This document shows, in pieces, positions 44,701-57,922 of a stretch of DNA of 64,000 bases. The stretch comes from Daphnia pulex (taxonomy: Eukaryota; Arthropoda; Branchiopoda; Diplostraca; Daphniidae). Position 1 is the first letter of the stretch, and every line of letters begins with the position of its first letter. The notes below the pieces were generated by a model. That model searched no databases. It saw only the letters and a list, made by a program, of their open reading frames with translations, and was not told the origin of the DNA. Where the stretch lies: positions 1,116,001 through 1,180,000 of the forward strand of contig NC_060024.1 of the NCBI RefSeq assembly GCF_021134715.1, in the 5' to 3' direction. The translations under genes and the position numbers were made by a program.

Positions 44701-47700
44701 GTTTGAATTCCAAATTAAAAATTTCCCCAATCCAATCACGCACTCGGAACTGGTTGATGTGGAATTTACATTTCACCCCTTGCAGTCAAACACAGATTAC
44801 TTAATCCAGATTGTCGTGACATGTGTAATCCCGAAGATGTCGGTAAAAGAAATGTTCTTCTAATAATTATACCTAAATAAGAAAACTTCAATCGACTGGA
44901 ATGAATAGTTATTCTTTACTTACTGAGCGGGGAGCCATCAAATCAACAAGCGCACAACAATCGCGTTACCAAAAAGAGTCACACAAAACATCAGCAAGTT
45001 TAAGAAATCAAAGGTCTGAAAGAAATACAGGTGAGGTGTGATGTGTTTTTTGAAATTGTAGATTGAATAATGTGTACGCACCGCTATAGACAGAGTAGTA
45101 GTAGTCAAGTAGTAGTAGCCAGTTGGAGGGAAATAAGCGATTGAGCGAAACTGGGAAAGAACGTCGCGGTCGAATGCTAGTCGGCATTTGAGACAAGAGC
45201 CAACTCTGATGCCTGTATTAGACAACAACGTGAGGTGAGAGAGTATCTCGAACAAGCACGTTGTGCAAAAAAAAAAAAAAAAAAGTAAAAAAGGTAAAAA
45301 AAGGAAAATAGAAAGAAGCAAGGATATAGCCAAAGAATGGTGGAGACGAGATGCAAGAAATAAACGCTGCTGCTGTCCTTGGCTAAAGGATTCGTCTTGT
45401 CATATATTCAACAAGGCAGTCCAGTCCGGTACGGGATTTCCCGAGGAATTTCAGGAATGTGAGGGCTAGCCCTACAGCTGATTGGACGGTGCGACGAAAT
45501 GGCATCCAGAGAGAGAGAATCATAAGAAGACCAACAACATGGCAGCTCTCCTGTGCTGTGTGTACAGTATACACGCTCGCCTATACTACTCGTGGGTTCA
45601 AGTGGCTTTACGAATGCGACCTTGAAAGGCTGATGCCTTCCTCTGAATGCACCACACACTTCCGCATTTCTGCGCGAAAGCTCTCTCAGCTAGCACTATA
45701 GCAGTCAGCACTGCTGCCGGCTGGCTGCATTAGCTGCAGTTAGCCGAAAGAGGAGGGGACTTTCGATTGACTGCAATGGACGCTCTCTGAATTGTCGTAG
45801 ATTATTCGTGACTCAGTCGCCGAGGAATGCGGCGTTACACAGCTCCAGGTGAAAAAATGTTTGGCATCCGGCGCCACCTCTGCCTCTCCTGGTGCATCGC
45901 AGGGCAGGCAGGCAGTATTACAGCAGTAGCCCCCCGCGCTGGCATGCTGGAATTGGCGTCGCGAGAATTACCTTAAAAGGCGTTGGAAGGAGAAAAGAAT
46001 TCCCCCCGTAGCAAGTCATACTCGCAAATTAAAATTACACGCGAGAGGAGGAGGGGGGGGGGGGAGCCACAAAGTAATAGTTATACTAGATTGTTCTAAA
46101 TTGAACATTTTGAGAATTCACAACTTATATACGGATGTGACATTATCATCAATTCCAAGTCCTTTTTTAATCAGCCCACTTTTGGAAATTATAAAACTGT
46201 CAAATGAAAATCAACTGTATCATATCGCTGTTTGGTGATGAGCCGATAACAAACTAATTTGACTAATACGTCGGTTTCTATTCCATCTTCCTTGCTCATA
46301 CTACTACACATAGTCTCAATTAAAACTTAATAGTAATTGAACGAACCCTGCAAGATGGAACCACATCAAATTTGTGTGATGAAACAAACGTGCAAGTAAT
46401 GAATATAGTGTGCGGACAGTTGGGACTTTGCACGCAAAAAGCTGAAGAAAAAAACGAGAAAAATAAATAAAAATAAATTCCATCGAGGAATCTCAGGCAA
46501 CCTTGGGTTACAGACCGTTACGCCTTCTGAATGCATGCGTTTGCAACAAGCTGATGGCGCCAAGATCTCGAATGGCCTTGACGAAAAGTTACGGAGGATA
46601 TAGGAATCAGCATGTATGAAAAAGAACAAACCATGTGGTTGGAATGCTAGAAACACTCGGCGAGAATGCCAGGAATGTCTACTATCTCAACGGTGAGCAA
46701 TGACTATCTTGGGTATCAGCGTCATTTCGATTTTTCGCTCGTCGACTTTCTTTCCTTTTTGTTCCGTCAGATAACCCTAAATGGTTATATTCGACATCCT
46801 AATCACCGCACCATTTTCTCACACACAGCTAATAAGAAATCCTGCATAATAAGAGTGAAAGAAGAAAACCAAACCTGATATCAAAACTATACCAACTCGA
46901 TTCAACAAAAATATATTGATAAGAGTTGAGTGACAGTTAGAACAGCAGTACACAGGTGTGTGCAATGAGAGTATTGATCATTACCAAGTAATGCGATAAC
47001 CCGAATAATACGCAGTTGCTCAAATGACAGGGAAGAAGAGACAATTTTGAATAAATCGAGACATCCAACCAGATTTTTCAACAAAATACATGTATTTACA
47101 CGCACACGAACGACACTGTACATTCACGAAAATTTTCGCTTTTCAGAAACATCTTGTTTTTTTTTGTTTGTTTTCAAGCCCATTTCGATGACGACGGTGC
47201 TGCAGCTTACACAAAACGAATCGGAGATAGATTAGGGGGAGGTGTGGGGTTGGGGGGTGGGAGAAATTTTTTTTTTACTGCGGAAAAAAAGCAAAATTTT
47301 TCTTGGAGCCAAATTATCACACTCAGCCTTGTTGTCGAGGCTGTACTTTACAAGAGGCTCCAGCATTTCGCACGGAGGGGGGTTTCTTTCCAAATTAAAA
47401 TGGAACATTTCATCAAGTCTCAACTCGATTGCCGACAAACAAATGAGGACCAATTGACGCGTTGGTCGGTTAAACTTGACACCAGCGTGGTCGCACTGAG
47501 AACCAGCTGGCAAGCCGACATGCTTCCACGGAAAGCAATGAAAAGTGGCTGCAAAAAAACAAGATAAATTCACGGCCAAAAAAGAAAATGACGAAATCCC
47601 TACTGGCTTACACACACGCACGCACACACCATCCGATGCCAATGAGGTGAGAGACAAACTTTGCTGGTTGATCCGCCACCGAAAAGGCCCTGTTTTTTTT

Positions 47701-48203
47701 TTGTTGCTTTCTCATCGAACCTGCACGAACTTGGCTTTACAAGTCGGATCGTGATCGGTTGCCCTTTAAATAAACGAACATTTACGCGAGAGAGAAAAAA
47801 AAATGGAGCACGTTACTGTTAGAATGAGAAATGTACACATGACGCTTTCTACATAAGCGAACTCTCATAGAGAATACGGATAAGTAACTGAAGACTATCC
47901 CTGAGTAAAAAATGAATAATAAACATTGGCGATGTGAACAATCTACAATGACACAAAGAAAAAAGAAATGGGATGAGAGAAACAGGATTGAATTTTCCGC
48001 CAGGATCAGATGCAAGTCACGTGACTTCCATAGCAAACGTAGAGTCGATCAAGAGAAAATCAACCACCGTTTGATTATTTTGGTCCTTGTCTTCAGCAGT
48101 GTGTAAATCGCCCAAGCACGGGTTGACCATGGAACTGTTGATGCAATAAAAAAAATTATTAAATAAAAATAAGGATTTAAATTTACGAAAAATCGTCTAA
48201 TAT
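41800..48203. other. 6.4-kb region with no recognisable gene
   Basis: Between the start of WDR12 and the end of Enhancer of polycomb. Contains a T-run at 42416-42434, an A-run at 45267-45284, G-runs at 46049-46063 and a CA-rich stretch at 47611-47630. Open frames up to 141 codons (47154-47657, both strands) lack domains and overlap each other. A tract at 45000-46000 is GC-richer and could hold regulatory sequence, but nothing specific can be supported. Confidence 0.4.
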
Positions 48204-50934
48204 TCACCAATCGTTGTTAGGCAGGGTAGCACTCTTGGGAATTTTCCAGAACGGTGAATCGGTCGCAGTCGAAGGTGATCCCACTCCGTTCATGTGAAGC
48301 GAAGTGTACGATTTCTGGCCGTTCACTTCCTGCGGACTGGTATCGTTTGCGGCATCCTCTGGCTCGACGGAATCGAAATAATTCCACCAGTCCAGATCCA
48401 TTTTGCCAACCGAAGGTGTCGTCGAATCGCCAATGACGTTGAAATTTGAATTGGTAACACACGGCGGACTGTATTCAATTGGCGGCACCCTGAAGCCATC
48501 AAGACCCGCATCGAAAAACAAACTGTCGAGAGTCTGAGAATCGACACTTTGGTAATGATCGATGTTGTCATCCGCACTGACATCAACAGAACCAACAGCA
48601 TTGCTACTGGGGGGTTCGACACAATTCGACTCCATCTGTTGCTCAGCAGGTGAACTTGGTCTAAAATGTCTCCAATTGGTTCGAATGTCTTCCTTCAAGT
48701 CTTCAGAAGCAGTTGGAGGACTGGGCATATCGCCGACACTACCCCAAGCAGCTTCCAACGGGGAATAAGTTCGATCAAGAACCACTCTAGAAACAAATGA
48801 ATGTTAATAATTAGGTTCCAACTCTTCAAATGAAACATCACAGGTAAAAGTACGAACCTTCCTCCACGTCCCATTCGCCTTCGAGTTAACCCTATGCAAC
48901 GAGGCTGAGGTGTCGCGAGCGAAGTTAAACAAAAGCGGAATCGCTTGTCAGCCAAACCACCGTCTTCTGGGCCGTAGCATGGATACGGACTCGACACTTG
49001 GGTAGGCTACATTAACACAGACAGAAAACAAAATTTTAAAATTTGGGAATTCAACCAATGGACATTGAAACAAAATTATGCCAAACTTACAGCCAAGTAA
49101 TTGCAATGTAGTTTCCGCCGAAATGTAAACGGGCCTTGTTTCTCAATATCAGATTCTGCTTCGTCGGCATCACTGTGAGAGGCGACGACGGCGCTCTCTA
49201 CTTCATCTTCCGAACTGGCAGAAGGTCCATCACTGAAACAACTCATTCCACGAGTGGACGACGCAACCGATGCTGATATTGTTGACGCTGTTGGTGCGGG
49301 AACTCCGACTGATGCTAGTCCCCCACGAGTCGTCGAAGTCTTGTGCCGTCGTTTCCGGTAGTTTCGGCGTTCTTTTCGAATAAGCAGCTCATCCTTAAAA
49401 ATGTATAAAACTGATTTAGTTGTTATCCACGAAATATTTGTTTTCTACAACTCCTCACTTTGTAAGATCGTCCTCTGTTACTCTGTATAGACGGAAGGTT
49501 TCCAGTCAAAGGAGGAATGGCGTTGGCCCAAACGTTGGAGCTCTGGATGGTCGACAATGGCGCCGAGTTGGGACGAGGCTGCTGCTTAACTTGGGAGGTT
49601 AATTCATTGATGACATGTCCAGAGTAATCAGAGAGCTGATATCGTTTCTCGTACACTTCGATTCCGAAGTGGACTACTTCTCGCTTGAACTTTTCGCGTT
49701 TCTTAATCATATCCAAAAGGGACAACGCACGACTCAGGTCTCTCCTCAACTTCAACATTTTTTCGTAGGAAGCCTCATCATTTTTCCGATGTTTACGGGT
49801 TTGCATCTTTTCGGTTCGGCGCCTAAAGGCGATATACGGATTGCCACTGGAACCGGTTCCACCGAATTTTTCCGTCTTCACTTGTGGAATCAACGGATTG
49901 AGCTAAACGGTCAGGTGAAATATAGACAAATATTTAATAAAATGGCATTCTCAAGAAAAGTAGACAAAGAGAGAAACTTGCCATCTTTAGACGTTTGTTT
50001 AGCCAATAATCGTACACTGCAATTATGTAATCATTATCTTGTTTCAATAATGATTTTGCCTCATTGAGGGTAACTACAGTTTGACCAGAGTTTTTTTCCA
50101 ATCTATCCATCATTTCTTCAAACTGTAAATGGAACATCAAATTAGGGTCAGATAAAAAAAAATTAATGGATATATTTGTTTATTTTCTGGTCTTCATCAT
50201 ACCTGTAAAGGAGTAATGTCCAATTTTCCTGCTTGAGAATTAATCCACTTTTCGTCATCTGAATCCATGTCGTAGTCTGGAATGTCTTGTTCCATTGTAA
50301 ATGCTGTCAGAAATGTAAACATTAGCATCATTATCAGGAAAATATGATCAGTTAGGATGGTGTACATACGTTGCATATGAATAAGATTTCTTGGCACTTT
50401 CCATTCTCCTGGATAACATCTACTGTAGCAGCCTGCTTCATCAACTTGGAACACTTCTGGAGTGGGAATTATCAAGCCAGTGACAATGGCACGTTGCAGA
50501 TGATGTTCCTGTGACAAAACATAAATTAGAGGTGTGCTACTTATTCACTGTTTACATACAGGTTAACATGAAGACTAAAGCAAAAGTAAACAAAAGTTTC
50601 CAACACATTCGATTTCCCAACCAGGAATATTTTAAATAATTAGTGGTTTCGAATTTCAAAAATCGGTTCAGTTGAAATTGGCGCCAAACCTATGGAAGCA
50701 TCCAATATGGCGGCAGTTCCGTTTTCCGCCATCTTTCCTGAAATTTTTTTCGATTACGCCAATTGCAATAATTACCGTTTCTTCTTCCTTTTCCATGCCA
50801 GTTGGCATTTGAGGGACTGCACGATTGATAATCGTAAAATCCGGTAAATCTGGCAGTTCATGGGCCATGAAAACGGCCATAGGCTTGGCGGCATCCAAAG
50901 CCCTGGCACGAAACGATAACTTCGTCGTGCTCAT
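48204..50934 (-). CDS. E(Pc): Enhancer of polycomb homologue (NuA4/TIP60 scaffold), 8 exons
   Basis: Scaffold of the NuA4/TIP60 acetyltransferase: its EPcA region holds the catalytic module against the nucleosome. Exons (high to low): 50776-50934, 50370-50508, 50203-50303, 49982-50122, 49459-49902, 49091-49393, 48858-49006, 48204-48786. They sum to 2,019 bases (672 codons plus stop). The start MSTTKLSFRARALDAAKPMA and NRAVPQMPTGMEKEEE are diagnostic, followed by EHHLQRAI, IPDYDMDSDDEKWIN, FEEMMDRLEKNSGQ and FRRRTEKMQTRKHRKNDEAS. Near residue 480 PRCIGLTRRRMGRGGR marks the conserved EPC C-terminal region. The Ser/Pro-rich tail ends LPNNDW. It is shorter than the fly protein and nearer to vertebrate EPC length. 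The intron after exon 4 has a GC donor (ATG|GCAAGT). Intact. Confidence 0.96.
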
Positions 50935-52050
50935 CTTGAAGAGCCCGGTAGTCTGCTGAGCCGATCAAGAAATTTGTTGAAATTCTAGCCCGACGTAGGG
51001 CTAAGAGGGTCCTACCCCGCACTAATTAACACAGCATCTTATCTAACACATAGCCATATTGTTGTTTCTTGTCGAAGCACTCTCCAAAGAGGAAATAATC
51101 ACACAGTTTCTTCCAGCAATCTGCTGTTAAGTTTTGCTCGTGCCAAGATGGCGGACAAGCGGTGGGGTAAAAACGAAACGAAAAACGAACGACGCAGAAG
51201 ACAATCTTTAGCCCCGCCCTTCGCTACTGAAACGTCACTGGACTACACTACGAAAATTGACCACGCAACTAGCACTGAATCCAAACTGTTATAGTTCTTT
51301 CGTTTCTTTTGTTGATGCTATTTAAAATCATATAAGCAATTGGAATTTGTTAAAATGAGATTTCTTCTTTGGGTGAAATAATTATCCATTAGACATACAA
51401 AACATTTGTAGACAAATGCGCCGAAGTCTGGTACGTGGCGCCATCTCTCTTCACAAAAGCAGAATAAAATTCATTGTGCCGGTCAGCAATTTCCCACCAG
51501 TTTCCCGCAGTGTATTTTTCTGTTTCTTTTTTTATTCTTAACTTCTTGTACATCATAATATTATAATATTTGTACATTCATCTCTCCATGCTATCACAAA
51601 TATCTTAATATAATTTTATTGGTTATAAAATATTCTTTGATCTGAAATATTTAATTACCCGATTCATCGCGCAAATTTCCCTGTTAACTGATCTGTTTTT
51701 AAAAAACTAATCGCGCATTTTGGCCCAAAAATTAAATTCAGATTTTATTCAGCTGAAGTGAATTAAATTCACGCAAATGGGTTTTGTTAAATTCAATTTA
51801 GGTAAAATACAATTCACCTCGAATTCAGCTTTATTAATTTTTTAATTTGTCTTTTTATTCTGTCTGATTTTTGCTTACAACGTTGAAAAATAAAAAAGGG
51901 AGGTGCCAAAACTATAGGTGAATAGTGAATTAAGGCATTGGCATTGAGAGATGGTTTCCACTTTCCAGTCTCCACGTTGAACCATAAGGGGGGGGGGGGG
52001 CTCCGCTCATTTTACTAAAAGCATTATTAAACTAATCCTTCTGAAACAAG
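50935..52050. other. 5' flank of Enhancer of polycomb and spacer
   Basis: On the minus strand 50935 to about 51300 should contain the 5' UTR and promoter of the gene. From 51580 to 51850 the sequence is AT-rich with TTAAATTCA-type repeats. A poly-G tract lies at 51990-51999. No gene was seen. Confidence 0.35.
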
Positions 52051-53435
52051 TTGGTGCGACACGATCCGGCTTCGCAAGTGGAGACGAGTTCCTTTGTTGG
52101 AGAGCTTGCAAAGGCCCTTCGTGTGTGCATACAAGTATCTCAAAGTGAAGTGTTTGAGGGCGAAAGCAAGGCCCTCCTTGACGGAAGCCAGATTCCTCGA
52201 GATTCAGTACTACGGCATATTGGCCCGCACATCAATCCAGAATGTGGCTTAATAATGAAATTGGACGGAAGGTTAGAGCACGCCGAACTCCCGGCGTGTA
52301 CTCGTAAACTGATTATAATGTCACTAGAACACCCGCTGACCAAGTAAATCATAGAAGATTGTCACCAAATAGTGTGGCACTCTGGCGTTGAGCATATATT
52401 GAGCATCTTGCGCAAACAATATTATCTCCCACAAGGCCGCAGAGCCATCCGTAGGACACGAAGAAAAAGTGCAAACGCTTACATTCGCTGCCCAAAGCAA
52501 CGAAAATGGAACCGAAGAAGGGCCTTTCTGCGTGTGTTTACAAATGTCGGTCTCGATTTTTTTTTACCATTCCAAGTTGTAGTTGGAAGGAGATCATTCA
52601 AAATATATGGCATTCTTCTCACTAGCCTTTCTTCTCTTATGGTGCACCTGGAGGTTCTTGACTCAATGGATGCTAATTCCTTCATCATGGCCTTTCGCCG
52701 GTTCATTTCCCTCCGCGGCAGTCCAGCTTTCGTATATTCAGATAACGGAACGAATATAAAGACAGGCGGCAAGGAGCTCGCTGAAGGAATTAAAAATTTA
52801 AACTCTATTCGCGTCTCAGGAGAAATGGTGGACCGCGGAATTGAATACCAATACTCGCTACCAACCGGCTCGCACTACGACTGAGTTTAGGAGTGGCTAA
52901 TTGGCTCCAGAAAGGCAGCATTGCGTGCCATTCTCGAGACCCACTCAGTCAATGATGAAGTATTGCGAACCGTGTTTTCCAAATTGGCGTCGCTCTGAAA
53001 CAGCCGACCCCTCACCCATGTTCAAACGGACCCAAATGAACCCGAGCCGCTGACCCCGAATCATTTTATGCTTGGTGGACCGCATCTTCATCGCGCACCT
53101 GATCGAGAATAAGCATTTGACGGACTAACTAGGTGTCACTGGAAGCAGGTCAAGTTTATCTTCGACCAATTCTGGCGACGATGGATGAGAGAGTATCTTC
53201 CCAGTCTCATCGAGCACAAGAAATATGAAAAATCAGTTCGTCCTCATTTGGTTGTCGAAAAGGTCCTAATAATGGACGAGAATAACAAGCGGGAGAGTGA
53301 TTAATGGGCTCGATTGTGGCTGTCCATCCGAGTGACGACAGAGTCGTACACAAAGTGACAGTTAAAACGGCCCATTCTGTGTTAATCCGACCCACCGCTA
53401 AACTCTGTTATATTTCAGATCAGCGTCCGGAGTAA
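52051..53435 (+). pseudogene. BEL/Pao retrotransposon, integrase to DUF5641 end
   Basis: The C-terminal part of a BEL/Pao polyprotein. From about 52360 it reads HQIVWHSGVEHILSILRKQY (the zinc-binding HHCC region), then ANAYIRCPKQRKWNRR, NVGLDFFLPFQVVVGR (Asp of the catalytic triad), and FISLRGSPAFVYSDNGTNIK (second Asp). A frame break follows near 52880. The tail has NHFMLGGPHLHRAPD (about 53060), WKQVKFIFDQFWRRWMREYL (about 53143-53202) and HTKLCY-like residues near 53400, as in DUF5641 at the end of BEL/Pao polyproteins. The upstream block 52051-52347 probably covers the RNase H/integrase join. Several stops; LTRs were not identified. Confidence 0.85.
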
Positions 53436-53439
53436 TCGC

Positions 53440-54040
53440 GTTATCGGCTTTCAGCTGGTCGGAAATGTGGCACACAAGTTCCAAAAAGGATAGAAAAACC
53501 AGGCAACGGTGAAAGCAGACCAAAAGTAGCGACAACGGAAATAAGAAGAACGGGTGTCAAGATTGTTAGTTACGAGATCCTATATAAAAAAACCGCTTTT
53601 GACCAATAAAACATCGGTTTACAGAATTTCATAAGTGTTTCTCCGAGTGTTCATTTAAGTATTCGTGGATTATCACGAATGATACCAGTAAGGATCCAGC
53701 CCAACCTCTCGCATCGTAATTGGGCTTGCTAACCAATACACAATTAGTTTTTTTCAATAGTGAACAGATTCTGGCATATTTATATTCTTCATTATTTTCA
53801 TTGGATTTGTAAATATTTTACTTATGTACTCATGCTTGAAGCATAAGTAATGTACTCTATATTGATAATAGATTTCCACGGATATATAACATTAAGCCAT
53901 TACGACATTTTTTCGGCTGCTTCAAAATTAAGTTAAAGTGTGTGAATAAAAATGTACACAGTCGTTTTAAGCCTAGGCTACAATGTAGCTTTTTGTATAA
54001 AATGGTACAATTTAATGTTTTCGTTTTATTACTTTCTCAT
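53440..54040. other. spacer between two retroelements
   Basis: Possible LTR or downstream flank of the BEL/Pao copy, but no paired LTR is present in the window. The direct-repeat-like ATAAGTAATGTACTC motifs near 53820-53860 are short. No gene. Confidence 0.35.
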
Positions 54041-54049
54041 TTTGTTATT

Positions 54050-54980
54050 CTTTACATCCTGTATACTGCACCAGTTTGCGACATTGCCAATCAACATGAC
54101 GTCCCGGTTCATTTCTATGCAGATGATACCCAACACATGGTTCGCTTTGTGCTGAACTCTGAAGGCTCCTCTCAGAAAGTTGCTTTTGCTGCGTTATCAC
54201 GGTGCATTGCTGAGACAAAGGAATGGATGACGACAAACAAACTGAAGCTGAACGAAGCAAAGACAGACTGTCTTCTCGTTTTCTCCGACTCATCACGAGT
54301 AAAGCATATTAGCATGCCGCTAATGGTAGGTTCTTCTCCAGTTCTCCCGTCTACTTTGGTCCACTACCTTGGTGCTGGGCTTGACTTTCAGCTATCTATG
54401 GAAGCCCAAATTTTGGCCACCCGGAAGAAGGCTCTATTTCACCTCAGCCGTATTTCCCGGATGAAGAGATTTCTGTCGAAACCTGCCCTGGCTCAACTAC
54501 TCCATGCATTCGTTCTCTCTACTCTTGACTGCAACAACTCTCTTCTGGTCGGTTGTCCTGAATCAAAGCTATGTGTGCTTCAAAAGGTTCAAAACTGGGC
54601 TGCTCGACTCGCGACTGGCTGCCACAGACGTGACCACATCACTCCGTATCTTAAATCCCTTCATTGGCTTCCCGCCCGCCAACGCATTTATTTCAAGATA
54701 TCGTTGCTTATGTTTAATTGCCTAAATGGTACTGCACCAAGCTATTTGACTTCCCTTGTCACGCGCTACGAGCCACCCAGTTCTCTTCGTCGTTTGTCCT
54801 CCCGTCCTGAGCTTGTTGTACCAAATATCAAATCGAAGAATATCAAACGTTGCTTTCGAAAACTGAAATTTATATGCTTCCTCTTCCTCAAGTCATCGCC
54901 GTGCCTTTGTCCATATTATTTGTAAAAGTGCACGTTAAATATGTATTACATTATTATTATTATTATTATTATTTTATTTT
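54050..54980 (+). mobile_element. 5'-truncated CR1/L2-type LINE, RT 3' half and ATT tail
   Basis: Uninterrupted reading from about 54060 to the stop at 54923-54925. It starts inside the reverse transcriptase palm (TAPVCDIANQHDVPVHFYAD then DTQHMV), so the FYADD catalytic motif is present and the endonuclease and fingers are missing. It continues with WMTTNKLKLNEAKTDCLLVF and the C-terminal RT-associated segment WAARLATGCHRRDHITPYLK then SLHWLPARQRIYFKI. The end is followed by an ATT microsatellite (about 54950-54975), as seen at 3' ends of CR1/L2-like LINEs. The open frame suggests a fairly recent insertion. Clade assignment is by motif style. Confidence 0.85.
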
Positions 54981-54984
54981 TTAT

Positions 54985-57920
54985 TTTCGAAAATTTTTTT
55001 ATTTAATTTCTTTTGGTATCATAGTCCAGTTGCATGACGCGTACACTGTCTAATTTGCGAATGCATCCCACACGCTGCCTCCTAGCGGAACAGCATTACA
55101 GTAAAATTTCCTTTTTATGATACTGAAAAGTCATTGTTTTTTCTTTCTTTCAATTGGGTTGTTGTTTGAAAAGTTTTCTACTCCTTTTTGTGTTTCAATT
55201 TTAAATGTAATGATGTGTTGACTTTTCAAGTACAGAAGAGTTTTGCTATTAGACGGAATGAATCTAACAACGGCTTGCTTGTCTATTGTCGAAGATAGTA
55301 AAGAACGTATTTTCTCTCATCCACTCTAAATTGATGGGAATTAAAAATGTTGTTGTTAAAAGTAGTTTCCTGAAGAGAATTCCTGCAGGAGTTTTTAACG
55401 TTAAGAAAAACGATCTCAACGTGCTGTATCTGACTTGACATGTTCAACGAGACCATTGGCAATTTTGGCAGTATGTATCACTTGGTAACGGAATGGGATC
55501 GGAACTATTAACTATTTGTTTACCAAGAAGCTGCCATCCAAAATATTGTGAAACGACCCATCAACAAAACGACTGAGAAATCTGTACTTAAATTTTTTTT
55601 CTAGCTGCTGTACCATTTATTTTATTAGCCTACATTCATTTTATACTTTCTTTATAACACATAAGGTTTTAAAAGTGGTTAGGAAGAGCAGAATAACTTC
55701 TTCCTTGCGAAAATATGTGAATTCAGGAAATTATCATTTAAGCAAATCACCATTTATCGATGCGGCAAAATTACAGAAATGTAAGCAATTTTTTCCAATC
55801 TGGGAATTTCTCCGTCAACTGTTCGAATTCAAATTGTCTTTGAATGTAAACAATTGTAAAGGGCTAATATGCATTTGGAATGTCGAACATATGGAACAGT
55901 TATGTGGCGTCATAACTACCCAAAGAAGACTCCATGCAAGGCTAATGTTTCACAATCTGGAGAAACGAGAATAGTCATCGAGTCCCATCCAAAACCCATG
56001 TATGTCAAAAGAACAGTTAAAAATTAATGTGCTGTTTTCTGCTCGGGCTAAATATTGGTTTCCGATTTTAAATCGCTCCATTCCTTTTTGACAACGGTAA
56101 CAATTGAAGCTAAAATGTTGAAAATTAATGTGTTGTTTTCTGCTCGGGCTAAAATTGGTTTCCGTTTTTCGATTGAACAGAAAAATGAAATAAAAAACTT
56201 CCTTCTAATAATCTTCGCAGTCCAATCTACCAAAATTGTAAGTGGAAGGACTGCGAAGATGGAGTTCAAGGAAACTCAGAAATTTCCAGAAATGTAGCCC
56301 TTGAAGTCCTTTCAACTTTGGTAAGTTTGACTGCGAAGAAAAAATGAAGCTGATCAAAGGTCATTTAAAGAAAGTGTTGTTAAACCGGTCTCTATTCTAT
56401 ACTGACAAGCAAATAAATTAAGTAACATCATCCATTATATCATCCATTTTATCCTCTTCCTCGCTCATTCAAATTTTTTACCACCTGGTTTGCCTGGAAA
56501 TGACTAGATCTCTACCTTTGACGGTGTAGACCCTTCTTTATTCAGCTCATTTAAATAAAAAATACAAAAAGAAGAAATCTGGCCACGTCGCCCAACTCAA
56601 GGAAGGCGATACCTACTCCTCATATCCTGTTTCCTATTTTCAGCTCTGTTCAAGTATATTCACTATGTCTGATGCTTCTTCTAGTGAATTGGGCAAACGA
56701 CAACGTGATGAACTTGATTTACGTGGTCTCTTTGGTAACCAAAGGGATCAAGCTCTTTCCATTCCAATTTTTTTGCCGAGTGTAGTATCCTATCGTTGGC
56801 ATGAAGAAGCCAGTCATCATCACCACGATGGCAGTTGCACTTCTCGTAGTCAAAAGAGATCTCGGTCTCCTTCTCAAGTCTGTTTCTCGTTCCAAATTGC
56901 GATTCCCGCCTCTAAAGCGTGCTCCAGTTGAAACAGACAGAACGTCTGCTAATGTGTACATGAAGAAGAAATCGGGGATAGGTTTGATTCTTAGATGGAT
57001 GTAGCATGGCATTGAGTCCATACAAGAAGGTCTTACTACTACTTGATTACCCGTCTGAGAAGCCCAAGTTGAAAGATTTGCGGTAGAAAAACCTTTTGAA
57101 CCTGCAGCAAGAAATTAAATATGTTTTTGAGCCACTTATTTATTTGTTGAATTCCATTACGGATTTCAATAATGCTCGTTAGCCTGCCCAAACGGCCACT
57201 CGTTTGTTGTGCATATTTTTTTTTTGTTTGCTCATATGAATCAGATGCGACGCTTCAACACTATACGCCATGTGGCTCTGAAATTTCCAGCGTGGTGGTT
57301 GATCTAATGGTTTTTATTCCCGAGAAAACCGCTATTTCTTTGGAGAAAAATTTATTACCGGAATTATTACAGGAAGTGGAAATGAATTTCAAAATGGTAA
57401 AAAATGGACGTTGTGGCAGTCATTCTTCTAGCCGTAAGGGTAATTATTCACATATCAAAGGCGATCAAAGAGGTGACGGTCCTTGCACTATCAATAATTC
57501 CAGTAATAACCACAGCAAGGGTGGCGCCAACTGGAATGGGGAAAGCAGCAACCAAAGCAGCATAAAGGAAGACAGCAAGGCTTTTACCATAAAAACAAGT
57601 AGGAAGGGTGGAGTGATATGGGACGCGGGTCAAATGGGAGAGAGGGAGGAAAAATAGTTAATATCATTTTTAATTATCAAAAAATTACCTCAAATGGGAA
57701 TGAATGTTTTCTAATGAGGACAAAAGTTTGGGTCGTTTTGGTTGAAAAAATTAGGTTTTATTAAGAAAAAAAAACGGCTTTTTCTTCGCTAAAAATTTTG
57801 CCGCCATTTAGTGTTTCATTCTGAAACTACAGAAAAATTTTAAACTTTAAACATACTGACATGTTCTTTTTTCATTTCTCTATCGATTGCAAAAAAATGT
57901 TAATTTTCTGCACATAATTT
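54985..57920. other. no recognised gene; local duplication and two open frames
   Basis: A roughly 50-bp segment (AAAATTAATGTG-TGTTTTCTG, then CTCGGGCTAAA) is present twice, at about 56020-56068 and 56118-56168. An 88-codon ATG frame at 56665-56931 starts MSDASSSELGKRQRDELDLR and a 161-codon frame at 57172-57657 is Ser/Asn/Gly-rich. Neither has a recognised domain. They might be remains of a retroelement gag gene. Confidence 0.3.
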
Positions 57921-57922
57921 TG

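Noticed and set aside
44938..45333. 131-codon minus-strand frame with hydrophobic start
   Set aside because: The hydrophobic run comes from an A/T homopolymer (45267-45284 and its flanks); there is no conserved motif.
47154..47657. 137- and 141-codon open frames on opposite strands
   Set aside because: They overlap each other, have no domain, no splice partners and low-complexity stretches.
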